Below, piece after piece: positions 47,330 through 57,992 of a DNA stretch of 64,000 nucleotides (position 1 is the first letter of the stretch; each line of letters begins with the position of its first letter). Location of the stretch: NCBI GenBank assembly GCA_000209815.1, contig FP929036.1:2454035-2518034 (forward strand), written 5' to 3'. The translations under genes and the position numbers were made by a program. The notes under the pieces were generated by a model. That model worked only from the letters and a program-made list of their open reading frames with translations. It did not search any database and was not told where the DNA came from. The stretch comes from Butyrivibrio fibrisolvens 16/4. Lineage in GTDB: Bacteria > Bacillota > Clostridia > Lachnospirales > Lachnospiraceae.

Positions 47330-47755
47330 CTATTCACGTTTTGTAGCTTCACACATTTCTCTTTTATATTCCTCATAATTTCTAATATACTCTTCACCAT
47401 TATAATGTGTACTAGCAAGGACTAATAAAACAGAATCTGAACTAAAATCATACATATCTTTCCATACCATTTTAGGAATATATACCCCCACCATTGGTCT
47501 ATCTAGATTAACTACAAATTCTTCATGTGTATCTGTAATTCTAACTTTACTTTTGCCAGCAACATTAATTAGTACAAATTCTGATTCTCTATTTGCATGC
47601 TGTCCTCTTACTACTGTGCTATCTGATTCATAGATGTAAAACACCCTTTGTATATCAAAGGGGACTTCTTGACCGCCTTCAATAACTATTAGTTTTCCTC
47701 TTTCATCACCATAATCTTTAAATTCTATTATTGGACACCGTTCCCTAAGATTCAT
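47330..47755 (-). CDS. fdtA: dTDP-4-keto-6-deoxyhexose 3,4-ketoisomerase (FdtA/QdtA-like)
   Basis: An intact 141-residue cupin: IIEFKDYGDERGKLIVIEGG, IQRVFYIYESDSTVVRGQHA, NRESEFVLINVAGKSKV and VGVYIPKMVWKDMYDFSSDS are family hallmarks, including the RGQHAN His. It isomerises dTDP-4-keto-6-deoxyglucose to the 3-keto form. The FdtB-like aminotransferase gene lies 3 bases upstream in the same operon, so the pair makes dTDP-3-amino-3,6-dideoxyhexose (Fuc3N or Qui3N type; the epimer is not decided). Confidence 0.9.
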   Translation of the reverse strand: MNLRERCPIIEFKDYGDERGKLIVIEGGQEVPFDIQRVFYIYESDSTVVRGQHANRESEFVLINVAGKSKVRITDTHEEFVVNLDRPMVGVYIPKMVWKDMYDFSSDSVLLVLASTHYNGEEYIRNYEEYKREMCEATKRE

Positions 47756-47758
47756 TTA

Positions 47759-48859
47759 TCAATCTCCTGTAAACCCATTTATTGCTTCAATAACTATTTT
47801 TTGCTCCTCGCTCGTCATTCCATTGTACATTGGTAAACTTAATACTTCATTCGCATATTTCTCAGCTATTGGATAATCTCCAACCTTATGCCCCAAATAT
47901 GCATAAGCCTCCGAAAGATGTGGTGGAATTGGATAGTGAATTAATGTTCCAATTTCTCGTTCCTTTAAATATTCCATTAATTTATCTCTATTCTCAGGTA
48001 CATGAACAACATATTGATGCCATGTTGAATCTGCGCCAGGTCTAACTTGTGGTTTAATAACCAATGGATTACTGATTTTAGAATCATATTCTTCGGCTAA
48101 GCGATTTCTTTCTTCATTGAAATCATCAATATGCGACAGCTTAACACGAAGTAATCCGGCCTGAAGTTCATCCAAACGGCTATTACTTCCTACCATCTTG
48201 TTATGGTATCTCTTTTCAGAGCCATAATTTCTAAATATTTTAAATTGATTTGCCAGTTCGCTATTATCTGTAACAATACATCCCGCATCACCAAAAGCAC
48301 CACATCCTTTGCTAGGATAAAAGCTAAAGCAACCAATGTCTCCAAATGTTCCCACAGTTTGGCCCTGCCAATGATTTCCGTGGGATTGCGCACAATCTTC
48401 AACTACTTTAAGATTATACTTTTTAGCAATTGACATTATTTTTGTCATATCACAAGCCTGACCATACAAATGAACTGCTAATATTGCTTTTGTATTATCA
48501 GATATCGCCGCTTCAATTTTATCTGCATCAATGTTGTCATATTGATCTGGCTCTACAAAAACCGGTGTTGCACCATTTATAGTTATACCCATTACACATG
48601 CTATGTATGCATTAGCACATACAATAACTTCATCGCCTTTACCGATATTTAGTAATCTAAAACTAATCCATAAAGCATCTAAGCCTGACGCTAATCCTAC
48701 GCAATATTTTGCCCCCACATAGTCTGCCCATTCTTTTTCAAATAGTTCAACTTCTTTGCCTAAGATATACCAGCCAGAATCTAATATCTCACAAGCTTTC
48801 TTCTTATATTCATCTGCATGAAGTTCATATTGTCTACCAAGATTATTTGGCATTATCAT
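47759..48859 (-). CDS. fdtB: dTDP-3-keto-6-deoxyhexose transaminase (FdtB-like, DegT/DnrJ family)
   Basis: An intact 366-residue PLP enzyme: LGRQYELHADEYKKKACEIL, VGLASGLDALWISFRLLNIG, VVEDCAQSHG (PLP-binding Asp), and FSFYPSKGCGAFGDAGC with the Schiff-base Lys. NSRLDELQAGLLRVKL is the typical C-terminal helix. It aminates the 3-keto sugar from FdtA using glutamate. The first of two possible Met (MIMPNN) is taken as start. Confidence 0.92.
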   Translation of the reverse strand: MIMPNNLGRQYELHADEYKKKACEILDSGWYILGKEVELFEKEWADYVGAKYCVGLASGLDALWISFRLLNIGKGDEVIVCANAYIACVMGITINGATPVFVEPDQYDNIDADKIEAAISDNTKAILAVHLYGQACDMTKIMSIAKKYNLKVVEDCAQSHGNHWQGQTVGTFGDIGCFSFYPSKGCGAFGDAGCIVTDNSELANQFKIFRNYGSEKRYHNKMVGSNSRLDELQAGLLRVKLSHIDDFNEERNRLAEEYDSKISNPLVIKPQVRPGADSTWHQYVVHVPENRDKLMEYLKEREIGTLIHYPIPPHLSEAYAYLGHKVGDYPIAEKYANEVLSLPMYNGMTSEEQKIVIEAINGFTGD

Positions 48860-48874
48860 AGTATTTTACCATCC

Positions 48875-49883
48875 TTATTTTATCCAGTATAAATCATAAA
48901 AATGTTTTACTCTAATAAACGGAGATATGTATTTTTGATATATTTTCAAGAGCGGATTTTTTGCTGACACTCTCTTCGTTCTAGTTAATCTAATTTGATA
49001 TTTATCTTCTATATACTTCCTATTAAACATCAGCCGCTTAATATATGGTGCATACAACGCTTTATGTAATGCCCGCGATTTTGTTCTGGAAGAAGCATGT
49101 AAAATATGAGGCGTAATAAACCTTACATTCTCAAAATGATGTATTACTATCGGATACTCTTCACCCGTTTTTTTACTTTAATTACAGGTGCATTATCATA
49201 TTCACCACAATAATCAATTAAACTGATATTCCAAGGCGCCAAACCAACACCGTAATGATTGCACACCATTACACCCGCAAATTTCTCAGGAAAAACATTT
49301 AAGTACTTCTGATCAGCATACCATTCTGTCGAACCTGGCACGGTATAAAAACACCATTCTAAACATCTATCAGCCCACCATGAAAGTGCGTCATAGCCAT
49401 TTTTATCATTTACAAATGTATTAAATTCTACACAGTAACTCCCCTGCTTATCATGAATCTCTTTTTCAAGCTTTTCGCTTTTAAATCTATGTGGAACAAT
49501 AATCGTTGAACATCCCTTTTCCTTCATTTCATCAAACACTGGTTGAGGTGATGAAAGAAACTCCATATCTGCATCTATATATGTGCAAACTGGTTCATGA
49601 TAATAATCTAAAACATGCCTGATAATCCAAGGCGAACATGTCCAATTGTACTCCGTCTGAGTCCTTTCTTTTTTTACACTAAGTAGCTCTGGTGTTTCAA
49701 ATTCCTTCAATGAAACCAAAATAATATTTTTATAATTCTCTTTTTTAGTATTTCATAACTCAACTCATCAAAAGTAAAGACATATAACTTAAATTCAGTC
49801 ATACATCTTTCCATAGAGTGATATAACGTAATTCCTTTATCAATATATTCTGAATCAAATAATGTACAAAAAATACAATCCAT
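48875..49883 (-). CDS. GT-A fold glycosyltransferase (two frameshifts)
   Basis: Adding one base at 49741-49746 and at 49168-49174 gives about 337 residues from an ATG at 49883 with GAGGG upstream: MDCIFCTLFDSEYIDKGITL, TCSPWIIRHVLDYYHE, TYIDADMEFLSSPQPV (the DxD-type metal/nucleotide site), NTFVNDKNGYDALSWWADR and CNHYGVGLAPWNISLI. It resembles family 8-like and related nucleotide-diphospho-sugar transferases. It precedes the amino-sugar genes. Confidence 0.83.
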
Positions 49884-49958
49884 ATTTTCCCTCTACGTAT
49901 ATATTTTTCATTATGATACACACTAATCCATTATAACCATCATAGTCCTTAACCTAAC

Positions 49959-50156
49959 CTACTTTTTAGTATTCTCTGCAATTATTTCAATTTCATCAAA
50001 CCTATTTCCCTTAGATTTACAATATGGTTTTATATCGGACCTAAAATTTCTGCAGTGATTATATACACCATTTTCATCGAATTATATTTTTGAATCTGTC
50101 GTATCTATGGTGCACTGTGTGCATCTTTTGTACAGGCATTTTACTATCTTTTTATA
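49959..50156 (-). pseudogene. N-acetyl sugar amidotransferase (WbpG/PseA-like), N-terminal remnant
   Basis: The frame contains CLYKRCTQCTIDTTDSKI, a stop (TAA), then FDENGVYNHCRNFRSDIKPY and RFDEIEIIAENTKK before a TAG at 49959. RC-x2-C-x-DTTD and FDENGV-NHC are the Cys-rich N-terminus of these ATP-dependent enzymes. Downstream, short out-of-frame pieces (KDYDGYNGL) recall the following PP-loop region, but the catalytic domain is gone. Confidence 0.75.
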
Positions 50157-50160
50157 AATC

Positions 50161-51394
50161 TCAACTAACACTATTAATTAATTGACATCGTCTATTTACT
50201 ATTCCACTAATAAATACAAAAAATAGGACATAATAATAATTTGGATTTGCACCAACTGGCTCCAATGTCATATATAAAAACATAGAAATCAAAGCACTGA
50301 ACAAATAATAATCTAATGCTACAATTTCTTTTTTTGAAATCATAAATTTAAAACTATTTTTTAATGAATTTACAACATAAATCATCAAAAAAGCAAAAAC
50401 TATTGTATTATATCTTCTGGCAAATTCAAGCCACGTATTATGAGTACCTCCATCCAGATTACCTTCCCATCCTCCCTGAGGTATATTTATTACTTTCTTT
50501 AAACCATCGATTGCTAATTCTACCCTTATGTTATGAAATACGCCTCCATCTCGCCCTAGAATAGATTTCATTCTTGGCATATTCATTACATCAAATACAT
50601 TAAAGATTCTTAAAATAATAACTAGAAATAAAATGGCTATTCCCACTCTAACATACTTCTTTTTAATTTACCTACACCTTTGTTCTTCCATCGATTAATT
50701 ATATCAAAACATAAACATAATACAAATGTACCTACAAACATAAAACTTGTGGTACGTCCTTCAGTACTGAGGGATAATATAATACTAAAAATATTCCTAT
50801 ACCTGTAATAATCTTAATTTTTATTTTCTTTTCCTTTATTGAATAATAAAAAGATGAAACCATTATCAGAAAACCTATATCAAATACTGTACTAACTTCA
50901 TAATCATCTTTCCAAAATGCAAACCACCTTCTAGAATCTTCTGTAGGTCTATAGTATCTCATTATGTGATCTAAGACAGCTTGCAAAAACATTCCCCAAT
51001 TTAATGCTGTTATACTTCCCAAAGCAATCCTATCCGAATCAATCTTACTATTTCCATTACATGCACATCCCATTAAATATGTCATAGGAAACAGCCATAC
51101 AACTTTTACATCGCTCCAAAAAGTATTGAGTAATGGTTCTCTAAGAAAAGCAATAACTGCAATAATAAGAGTTGCAACAAATAAATTTAAAAATGAAAAA
51201 TCAAATGGGTTATTTTTTTTCTCATACAGAAAATATAAAACAAATGGAATAGAGCACCAAAAAATATGTCTTAAATCTATTATTCTATACATAAAACCAT
51301 AAACAAATATTGTAGTGTATAATGCCAAACTCATCATACTCTTTGATTTATCAGCGTACAATATCTTATGAAAGTCGTCTAAGCTTTCTATCAT
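50161..51394 (-). CDS. Polysaccharide polymerase-like membrane protein (Wzy type, two frameshifts)
   Basis: Frames join by adding one base at 50787-50791 and 50660-50664, giving about 412 residues with about ten hydrophobic helices. A large outside loop after the middle helices holds FHNIRVELAIDGLKKVINIP and GGTHNTWLEFARRY, typical of Wzy/O-antigen ligase-like polymerases, and LSLSTEGRTTSFMFVGTF is restored at the junction. It would polymerise repeat units exported by the flippase. Confidence 0.8.
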
Positions 51395-51531
51395 TACTGT
51401 TTTCTCCCTCGAAATTTTTTTGGTAGTTGTAACCCTACCCTTTCCCCTTTCATTTATCCCTAAGAAGCTTTCGCCTCCTGCTTATCTTCAGTTACTTGTC
51501 TTGGATTCAACCACTCAATCTCTGAATATTT

Positions 51532-52266
51532 TCAGTTTCTGATATCTGCACTCCATCTTTTTGGGTTTGCTTGCCTTGCCGCTTCATAGACTTTAGTTCT
51601 TTTCTTAAGAATCTCTTTATCTAATCCTGCATAAGGTTCTGCTTGTGTCACAAATTGTATACCACAGAGCCAGTGTTCCATGTTATACCACTTCACAAAA
51701 TTCTTTCCCAAAAGACGTGCTTCTATGATGTCATTGAATCCTTTTGACTGATAATTAGGCATATATTTTTATGTCTTAAAAAGGCTTTCCGCGTATGGAT
51801 TGTCATTACTTACTCTAGGCCTACTTCTTGAAGGAGTAACTCCAAGTGCATAAAGTGTTTTCAACATAGATGCCCCCCTTCATCGAACTACCATTATCTG
51901 AATGCAGCACCAATGGTTGCTTATTCAAAAATACTTTTCCATTTCTGTATATATGCGATATTAGCTTTCCAGCCAAGTCTGCAGATTCACAATGATAAAC
52001 TTACCAACCAACAATCTTTCTACTAAATAAATCTGAAAACAAATATAAATAATCATACTTTCCTTTGATTGGTCCATTTATCGGCATTCTTTATACTTTG
52101 TTGTAGCTGATAAACGTCGCTTGTTCATGGCTTAATCTCGCCATCTGTACAGGGTATTAATTCCTACTCCAGTCTCTTTTTGCATTTCCATAACGACTAC
52201 ATCTTCTTCGAGAAGTGTAACCACTATCGATTCTTTCATCTCCTTGGAATATCTGTTATAGCTCAT
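51532..52266 (-). pseudogene. IS3-family (IS150-like) transposase remnants, orfA and orfB
   Basis: An orfA start (MSYNRYSKEMKESIVVTLLE, ending NTLYRWRD) at 52266 is followed by orfB pieces: KYDYLYLFSDLFSRKIVGW, HSDNGSSMKG (DDE Asp), ALGVTPSRSRPRVSNDNPYA and, in the 51532-51762 frame, EHWLCGIQFVTQAEPYAGLD. Stops and shifts separate the pieces and most of the orfA-orfB junction is missing. It is dead and separates the polymerase gene from the DUF6056 genes. Confidence 0.85.
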
Positions 52267-52407
52267 ACTTGTCAACTATCCCTTTGGTAACTACCATACC
52301 AAAGTGAAAGGCGGATGACAACTCCCTTACGTCAGAGGGTTATTTTCATAACCATAGAATATTATTCCAATATTATAATTAAATAAAAAACTATAGCATA
52401 ACTCTCT

Positions 52408-53875
52408 TTATTTCTCTTTTAATCTATATAAAATAGATTTCTTTTGATAATACACATTTGGCATTATAGATTCACTACTATAAACCGCCTCAGGTTTCAC
52501 TTCAAATAGATATCCATCTGGTAAACCGCTGTACAAAAAATAAGGTGTCCAACTTGGTTCTTCATCTCTTGTAATAATTACTTCATCTTTAGGTGAACTT
52601 TCTATCTCCAAAATAATTCCATTCCAGAATGCGTAGCTTTCTTTTATGAGTCCACTGTTGCGCACGATATCTATAGGAACTATCTTTTGATAAGTTTTTC
52701 CATGCAATGATAGCACGCCTACAATCGCCAATACTGCAACTGTTACAGATATTTTTAATGGTCGACTTAGATTTTCAATATTTCTAGCCGCAAGTATCAT
52801 TCCTATTTGGAGACATCCTATGCAAATCCCTATAAGTAATTCATAATCTAATAAATATTGCATTCTCACATCCAAATAAGTAGTTGTCATAGCTCTTCCA
52901 TAAACATATGGAAACAATGTGCCAAATATACATAAGACAGTAAGAAATATAGTAACTAAAATATTATTTCTATTTACCCCTGTCCCTGCCTTTATTCCGA
53001 CAAATACCAATATAAAAAATATTGCTATTGCCAATGGATGATGAAAAGCAATATCTTTTAGCCTTACAATAATATCTATAATTATCTGCTTTACTGCTGC
53101 TGGAATGCTAGGATTGACATCATATCCACCCTGACGAACAAAATTTCCAGGTGCAAAAACTACTGTAATTCCACACACAATATATATCAGTAAAGGGACT
53201 ACTCGATTGATGACTTTCTTCTTATCAGAAAAGTCTAATTTAAACATAAAAAAACAATATACAGGTATAACAATCCAATCGGTACATCTAAAAATTCATT
53301 TGTTGCTGGAATAAGACCTGAGATTATTAATCCGTAATAATATTTCTTCTGGCCTGTTTCTTCATATCTAATGGTGTATGCTAAGGTTAATAACAGCAAA
53401 CCAAATGGCACTGCGTAAGCTGTGGCACCAATATACCAGTTATAGGTCTCTGAATAATAGTATGTTGTATATAAAACCGCTAAGATAAAAAATGTCACAA
53501 CATCAACATTTACTTTTTTAACATCAACTAATTTTCCCAGGATTACCTTCAAGGAATAATTAATTAGAAAGAACACCAATAAAAACACTACTATCATCCA
53601 CAGACCATAGATTCTTCCTAAATGCATCTGCATATTCAAAGGATTAATTAGTTTTTGCAAAAAGAATGTGAGCCATCTTCCACCATGATACAACCAATTC
53701 CACCAGCTATATGCTGCTGCATCTACTAACAAATTCTTCGAAAGCGTCCTGCTTCCAAAAGCGAAATCATCTGAAGCTGGAACAGAATTTAATAAACAGA
53801 AAAAATAGGTACAAATATTGCCATATACCCCCAAATAACAAGTAACTTATAATTTCGAATTTTATTATTTTTCAT
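52408..53875 (-). CDS. DUF6056 multi-pass membrane protein, copy A (two frameshifts)
   Basis: One base added at 53800-53805 and one at 53248-53254 joins the frames into about 489 residues from an ATG at 53875. It has about ten helices. Early SVPASDDFAFGSRTLSK and later APGNFVRQGGYD are the conserved outer-face motifs shared with the neighbouring paralogue (SMPATDDYAW, APGNYKRTVSYD). Such proteins sit in capsule loci with lipid-linked-sugar glycosyltransferases (GT39-like); a role in adding side residues is inference. Confidence 0.75.
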
Positions 53876-53916
53876 TTGTTCTTCCAACTTTTCCTGTACT
53901 ATTTCTGTATAACTAG

Positions 53917-55394
53917 CTAATTAATATAAACTTGTATTTCTTCTTTCCCATACCAGATTTGCGAGCATTGATTTGCATTACCATAAAAATGATCGCCTAC
54001 CCCTATTTTTTCATATTCACCTGAATCTATTCCTGCTGGATATGAAAATCTTGTCCAAGGGACATTCTCTTTTTTAACTACTATTTTTTCATCAGTAGAA
54101 TTTTCTATCTCACTGATAATATCTTCCCAAGTATAATAGATTTCTGCAATCTGTGTGCGATGCTGTAAGATATCGTATGGAACAACATACATTAGTGTTC
54201 CCTCTATCTTTGCCATAAAAAGTGATGCAATAATAACTACTGCACCTATAATAATTCCAATCTTTCGGGTAAGTACCTTATTACATCTTACAGAAATCAA
54301 CTGGCCAATCTGGAAAGCAATAAATGCAAAGCCAATAAACATTATAAAATCTGTAACAAAGAAAGCTCTTTCAGCAAATCCTTCTTCTATCTGTTTTCTT
54401 TCTCCAGCTACATAAGGATACATTGCACCGAATGCTGATATCAATGTAAATAAAGCACCTACGATGATTCTCTTTATACTTACTACTTTATCTTTTCTTG
54501 TATAAAAGTAAGTAGCCGAAAGAATAACTATTAGCAAGAATAAAGCTATTGTCCAAGGATACATTAGTAATGTTTCAGCTGCGCGTTTTAAAATTCTATA
54601 TACTGTAACAACAATACTTCCTATGTACTGTACATCTCCCTTATCATAAGACACAGTTCTCTTATAATTTCCAGGAGCGATTACTGTAATCACACCGCTT
54701 ATTACATATATAAGAAGTGGCATAACATCCTTTTTACTCTCTCCTTAAATCCTTCATTAAAGAACACTTCCAGAATATAGAACAATCCAATAGCCACACA
54801 GTTCATCAATCCTGTACATGCTATTGCACCTGTAATAATCATCTTTATATAGGACTTCTTATCCTGGTCATTTACATAATCTGAAATGAACTTCATGCAG
54901 AACAGCATAACAACCATCATCATGGAGTATCCTGGAGTGCCTGACCACCAATTATATACATCGTTATAATAATATGTTGTAAATAACAATGTGATTAGAA
55001 GGAATGTAAATACACTTCTTACAAATTCATCTTCTATCTTAAGTAATGATTTTGCCAATCCTTTTATGGCACAGATTAATCCTATAACGATAAGTGTATA
55101 AACTAATACCATGCATATTCCAAAGCTGTGCCCTACATCCTTAAACCAATATAATGGGTTGAACAAAATCTGGATGACAACGGCAAATACACCTGACTGA
55201 CCAAACCAGTTCATATAGTTCCACTGAACGCGCTTAACAACTTCTACAAATCTGTTAGTAGAAAACCATTCTATAGCCCATGCATAATCATCCGTAGCTG
55301 GCATAGAATAGAAAATAGAATATACATATGGAATAAATAGCGCCATATATAATATCGCTAATATTATTTTGTAATAGTTATTTTTTAATAGCAT
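53917..55394 (-). CDS. DUF6056 multi-pass membrane protein, copy B (one frameshift)
   Basis: A paralogue of the 52408 gene. Adding one base at 54731-54735 joins the two frames (about 493 residues). The start at 55394 (MLLKNNYYKIILAILYMALF) is chosen because GAAGGA lies directly upstream and the longer frame overlaps the previous gene. Shared motifs are YSMPATDDYAWAIEWFSTN, YYNDVYNWWSGTPGYSM and VIAPGNYKRTVS. Tandem copies suggest two related but distinct substrates. Confidence 0.78.
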
Positions 55395-55407
55395 TTCCTT
55401 CAATAGT

Positions 55408-56145
55408 CTACTCCTCATCCAAAAATGCCTGCAACTCCTCTGGAGTACCAAGCACGTGCACCCTTTCAGGGTTTATATCAGAAATATAAATCTCACCATT
55501 CTTTGAAAGCAGATAATCGTACAATGGTGCTACATATTTTTCTCCATTCACAAGCTCTCTTGTCCGGCTGTAATACTCGTCATAAAGCTGCTTATAAAGG
55601 GCACAAGTCTTGAAATAGTATGCCCCGAGAGTGCAGTAATTAGAGATTCTCTGTTTTTCTTTTATCTCTACAACTTTTCCAGCATCATCCAGTCTTACAA
55701 AGCTCCAGTGGTCTCCCTCTGCCTGAAAGCATGGAATAAATCCATCACCGTGAAGCTCCTCACTATTCATTTCACCTGCTTCTACATAGGTGTCGATGTT
55801 GTAAATGAGTAATGCGTGGTCTGGATTCCAGAATTTCTCTGCCATCATGGCTGTAGTAGCCTGGCCATCTGTAAGGTAATCTAATATGATTACGTAATAT
55901 TTATTAATTCCCAGCTTTTCACACTGCTCCTTAATGAACTTTTCTACATCTGCATTTTCATCTTTCATAGCGATGAAAACATACTTATCTACATCAGCCT
56001 TATATCCTTCCAAGCTGATAAGTGACCATTCAAAAAGAGTCTTACCCTTGGCCTCAATCATATATTTAGGAACTGTATATCCCATCTTCCTGAATCTGGA
56101 ACCCAGTCCTCCCATAGTAATTACGATATCAATTTTGTTATTCAC
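55408..56145 (-). CDS. Nucleotidyltransferase (sugar or alcohol phosphate activating)
   Basis: From a GTG at 56145 with AGGAGAAGAAGG upstream the product starts VNNKIDIVITMGGLGSRFRK, the NTP-transferase pyrophosphorylase loop, then YTVPKYMIEAKGKTLFEWSL, LLIYNIDTYVE (metal Asp) and KVVEIKEKQRISNYCTLGAY. About 245 residues. The frame is open to 56160 but that start would overlap the HAD gene by 23 bases. It works with the HAD and kinase genes upstream: phosphorylate, dephosphorylate or proofread, activate. Confidence 0.88.
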   Translation of the reverse strand: MNNKIDIVITMGGLGSRFRKMGYTVPKYMIEAKGKTLFEWSLISLEGYKADVDKYVFIAMKDENADVEKFIKEQCEKLGINKYYVIILDYLTDGQATTAMMAEKFWNPDHALLIYNIDTYVEAGEMNSEELHGDGFIPCFQAEGDHWSFVRLDDAGKVVEIKEKQRISNYCTLGAYYFKTCALYKQLYDEYYSRTRELVNGEKYVAPLYDYLLSKNGEIYISDINPERVHVLGTPEELQAFLDEE

Positions 56146-56545
56146 CCTTCTTCTCCTCACATCTTGATTTTCTACAAATCTCTTCCAATTCCTCTGGAGT
56201 GTTATTTAAAAACTCGTCTGGTCTAACTGTTCTATCATCTACGTAAAATCCCTTGTGACCAGGCCATACCTTACCAAATACTATCTCATCATATGGAATA
56301 TCCCATTTCTCCAGCCATTCGTGTAAAACCACAGCTGTGTTCTTATTTATAAGTCCAATATTTCCATTATAAGAATTCATATTTCTAGATGTATAAAGAA
56401 CGATTTTTGCACCGTTATCCTTATAGTATCTAATCTTGTCTACTATCTCCTTATATGGCACCAAATCTTCGTATCGTTCTTCCTTTTTCTTTATAGGACA
56501 TATAGTTCCATCTATATCAAATACAAAGGAATAATCCTTAAACAT
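56138..56545 (-). CDS. Capsule-type HAD hydrolase (BcbF-like)
   Basis: The intact 135-residue protein has HAD motif I SFVFDIDGTICPIKKK, motif II KIVLYTSRN and acidic motif YVDDRTVRPDE. Small HADs of this kind lie in capsule loci next to nucleotidyltransferases and kinases. The gene overlaps the kinase stop by 8 bases and the nucleotidyltransferase start by 8 bases, so all three are translationally coupled. Confidence 0.9.
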   Translation of the reverse strand: MFKDYSFVFDIDGTICPIKKKEERYEDLVPYKEIVDKIRYYKDNGAKIVLYTSRNMNSYNGNIGLINKNTAVVLHEWLEKWDIPYDEIVFGKVWPGHKGFYVDDRTVRPDEFLNNTPEELEEICRKSRCEEKKGE

Positions 56546-57991
56546 CCGCTTCTATCTCCTTTAAAATCCTGTCTACATTTAAAATAAATCCGAATACCTT
56601 ATGCGGATTATCAATATGAAGTGGCAACATAGAGATGAATAATGATGCTTCGTAAATACGAACTGTTAAATAATCAAATCCATTCTCCTGCACCTTTTCC
56701 TTGAATATCTTAACATACTCCGAATTATCAAAAGGAATATCTAAGTCGTAAGAGAAATCCTCTGAAATTCGGATATCAAATAATCCATTGTTAAAGAAAT
56801 CGTATTTGCCACATACAGAATGACTAAGCTTTGCAACATCATAGTACGGATTAGTCCAAAGATCTTCTTCCCTACTAGCCCCCTTAGGGTCGATAAACTT
56901 CAGCATCTGTGTAGATTTATTATACAATGCATTGGCAAAGCAAGGGTCTCCATGTCCTATTACCATTTCCTGTGGATAGTTGTTTCTACTCTCGATTTTT
57001 CTTTTAAAGCAAAATACCTCTCTAAAAGACTATCAATAGTAATATCTCCCTTTGCAGCAAGAAGTGCCTGTATCTGTCCATATTCAGGGAGCCTTTTCAA
57101 ATCTGCTATACGGGCATTTACCTTGTTAATATAAAGCTCATCTGCTGTGGCTGTATACTCTTCCTTTGTACAATCTTTAGTATGGCGGCACTTAAAGAAA
57201 TAAAAATACTTATCCATAAGATTAGAAAACTCTGCCTTATCCATAGAGCCGTGCACCCACTTAATAGCAAGGTCTGTCATATGGAGTCTCTCCATAGTAT
57301 AGCTGGCAGTGTTTTCATCCTCTTTATAATCGAAAGGCATAACAAACCAATACTTCATATCCTCCGGTAGAAGGTGGTAAAAATCATATTCTGCCTTTAT
57401 CTTTTTCTTATTTGTAGATTTCTTTACAAGAGTGTATTCATTACCTTTTAGGCTATTAAAATATCTGGAATCAAAATTACCTGTGACACACTGGATAAAA
57501 TTGGAAATGATGCCAACATCCACCATTCCATCAATATTGAAATGCTCATCTATTTCCTTTACAAGATCCCAGGCTTTTCTTCCTGCGATTATATTTTTAC
57601 AAAATGTAATGTAGGTATCTACATTAGGAAACATAGCTAGCACTGCTCTGCTACCGTCAAACACTCCATAAGGCTCATCAATGAAACCGAGCTTGTCAAA
57701 AGAAAGCTTAGCAGCGTTCATATCAGAAACGATATAGTTTGAAAAACAGTGAATCACCCTGACATCCTGATTAGTGTACACATCCAACTGTCTTACTAAA
57801 TCAGAATACTCAAATACAGAATGGATTTTCTTCCAAACTACATTTGAATATATTTTTCCCATAGATTCTCTATAGTAATCTTCCAGACAACGTTTCTTTA
57901 CAACTACATCTGCAAAGCCTTTATTTCCAATAATATCTGCGATCACTTCGCTTTTTCTTCCTGTATCATCATAAATGATTAAGGTTTTCAT
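56538..57991 (-). CDS. Aminoglycoside-phosphotransferase-like kinase with a novel N-terminal domain (one frameshift)
   Basis: Adding one base at 56966-56968 joins the frames into about 484 residues. The C-terminal APH-like kinase has VIGHGDPCFANALYNKSTQM (catalytic Asp loop) and LKFIDPKGASREEDLW (metal Asp). N-terminally, residues 1-190 form a Rossmann-like alpha/beta domain (MKTLIIYDDTGRKSEVIADI) before the kinase small lobe (TLVKKSTNKKKIKAEYDFYH). It probably phosphorylates a sugar or alcohol that the neighbouring nucleotidyltransferase activates. Confidence 0.82.
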
Positions 57992-57992
57992 A

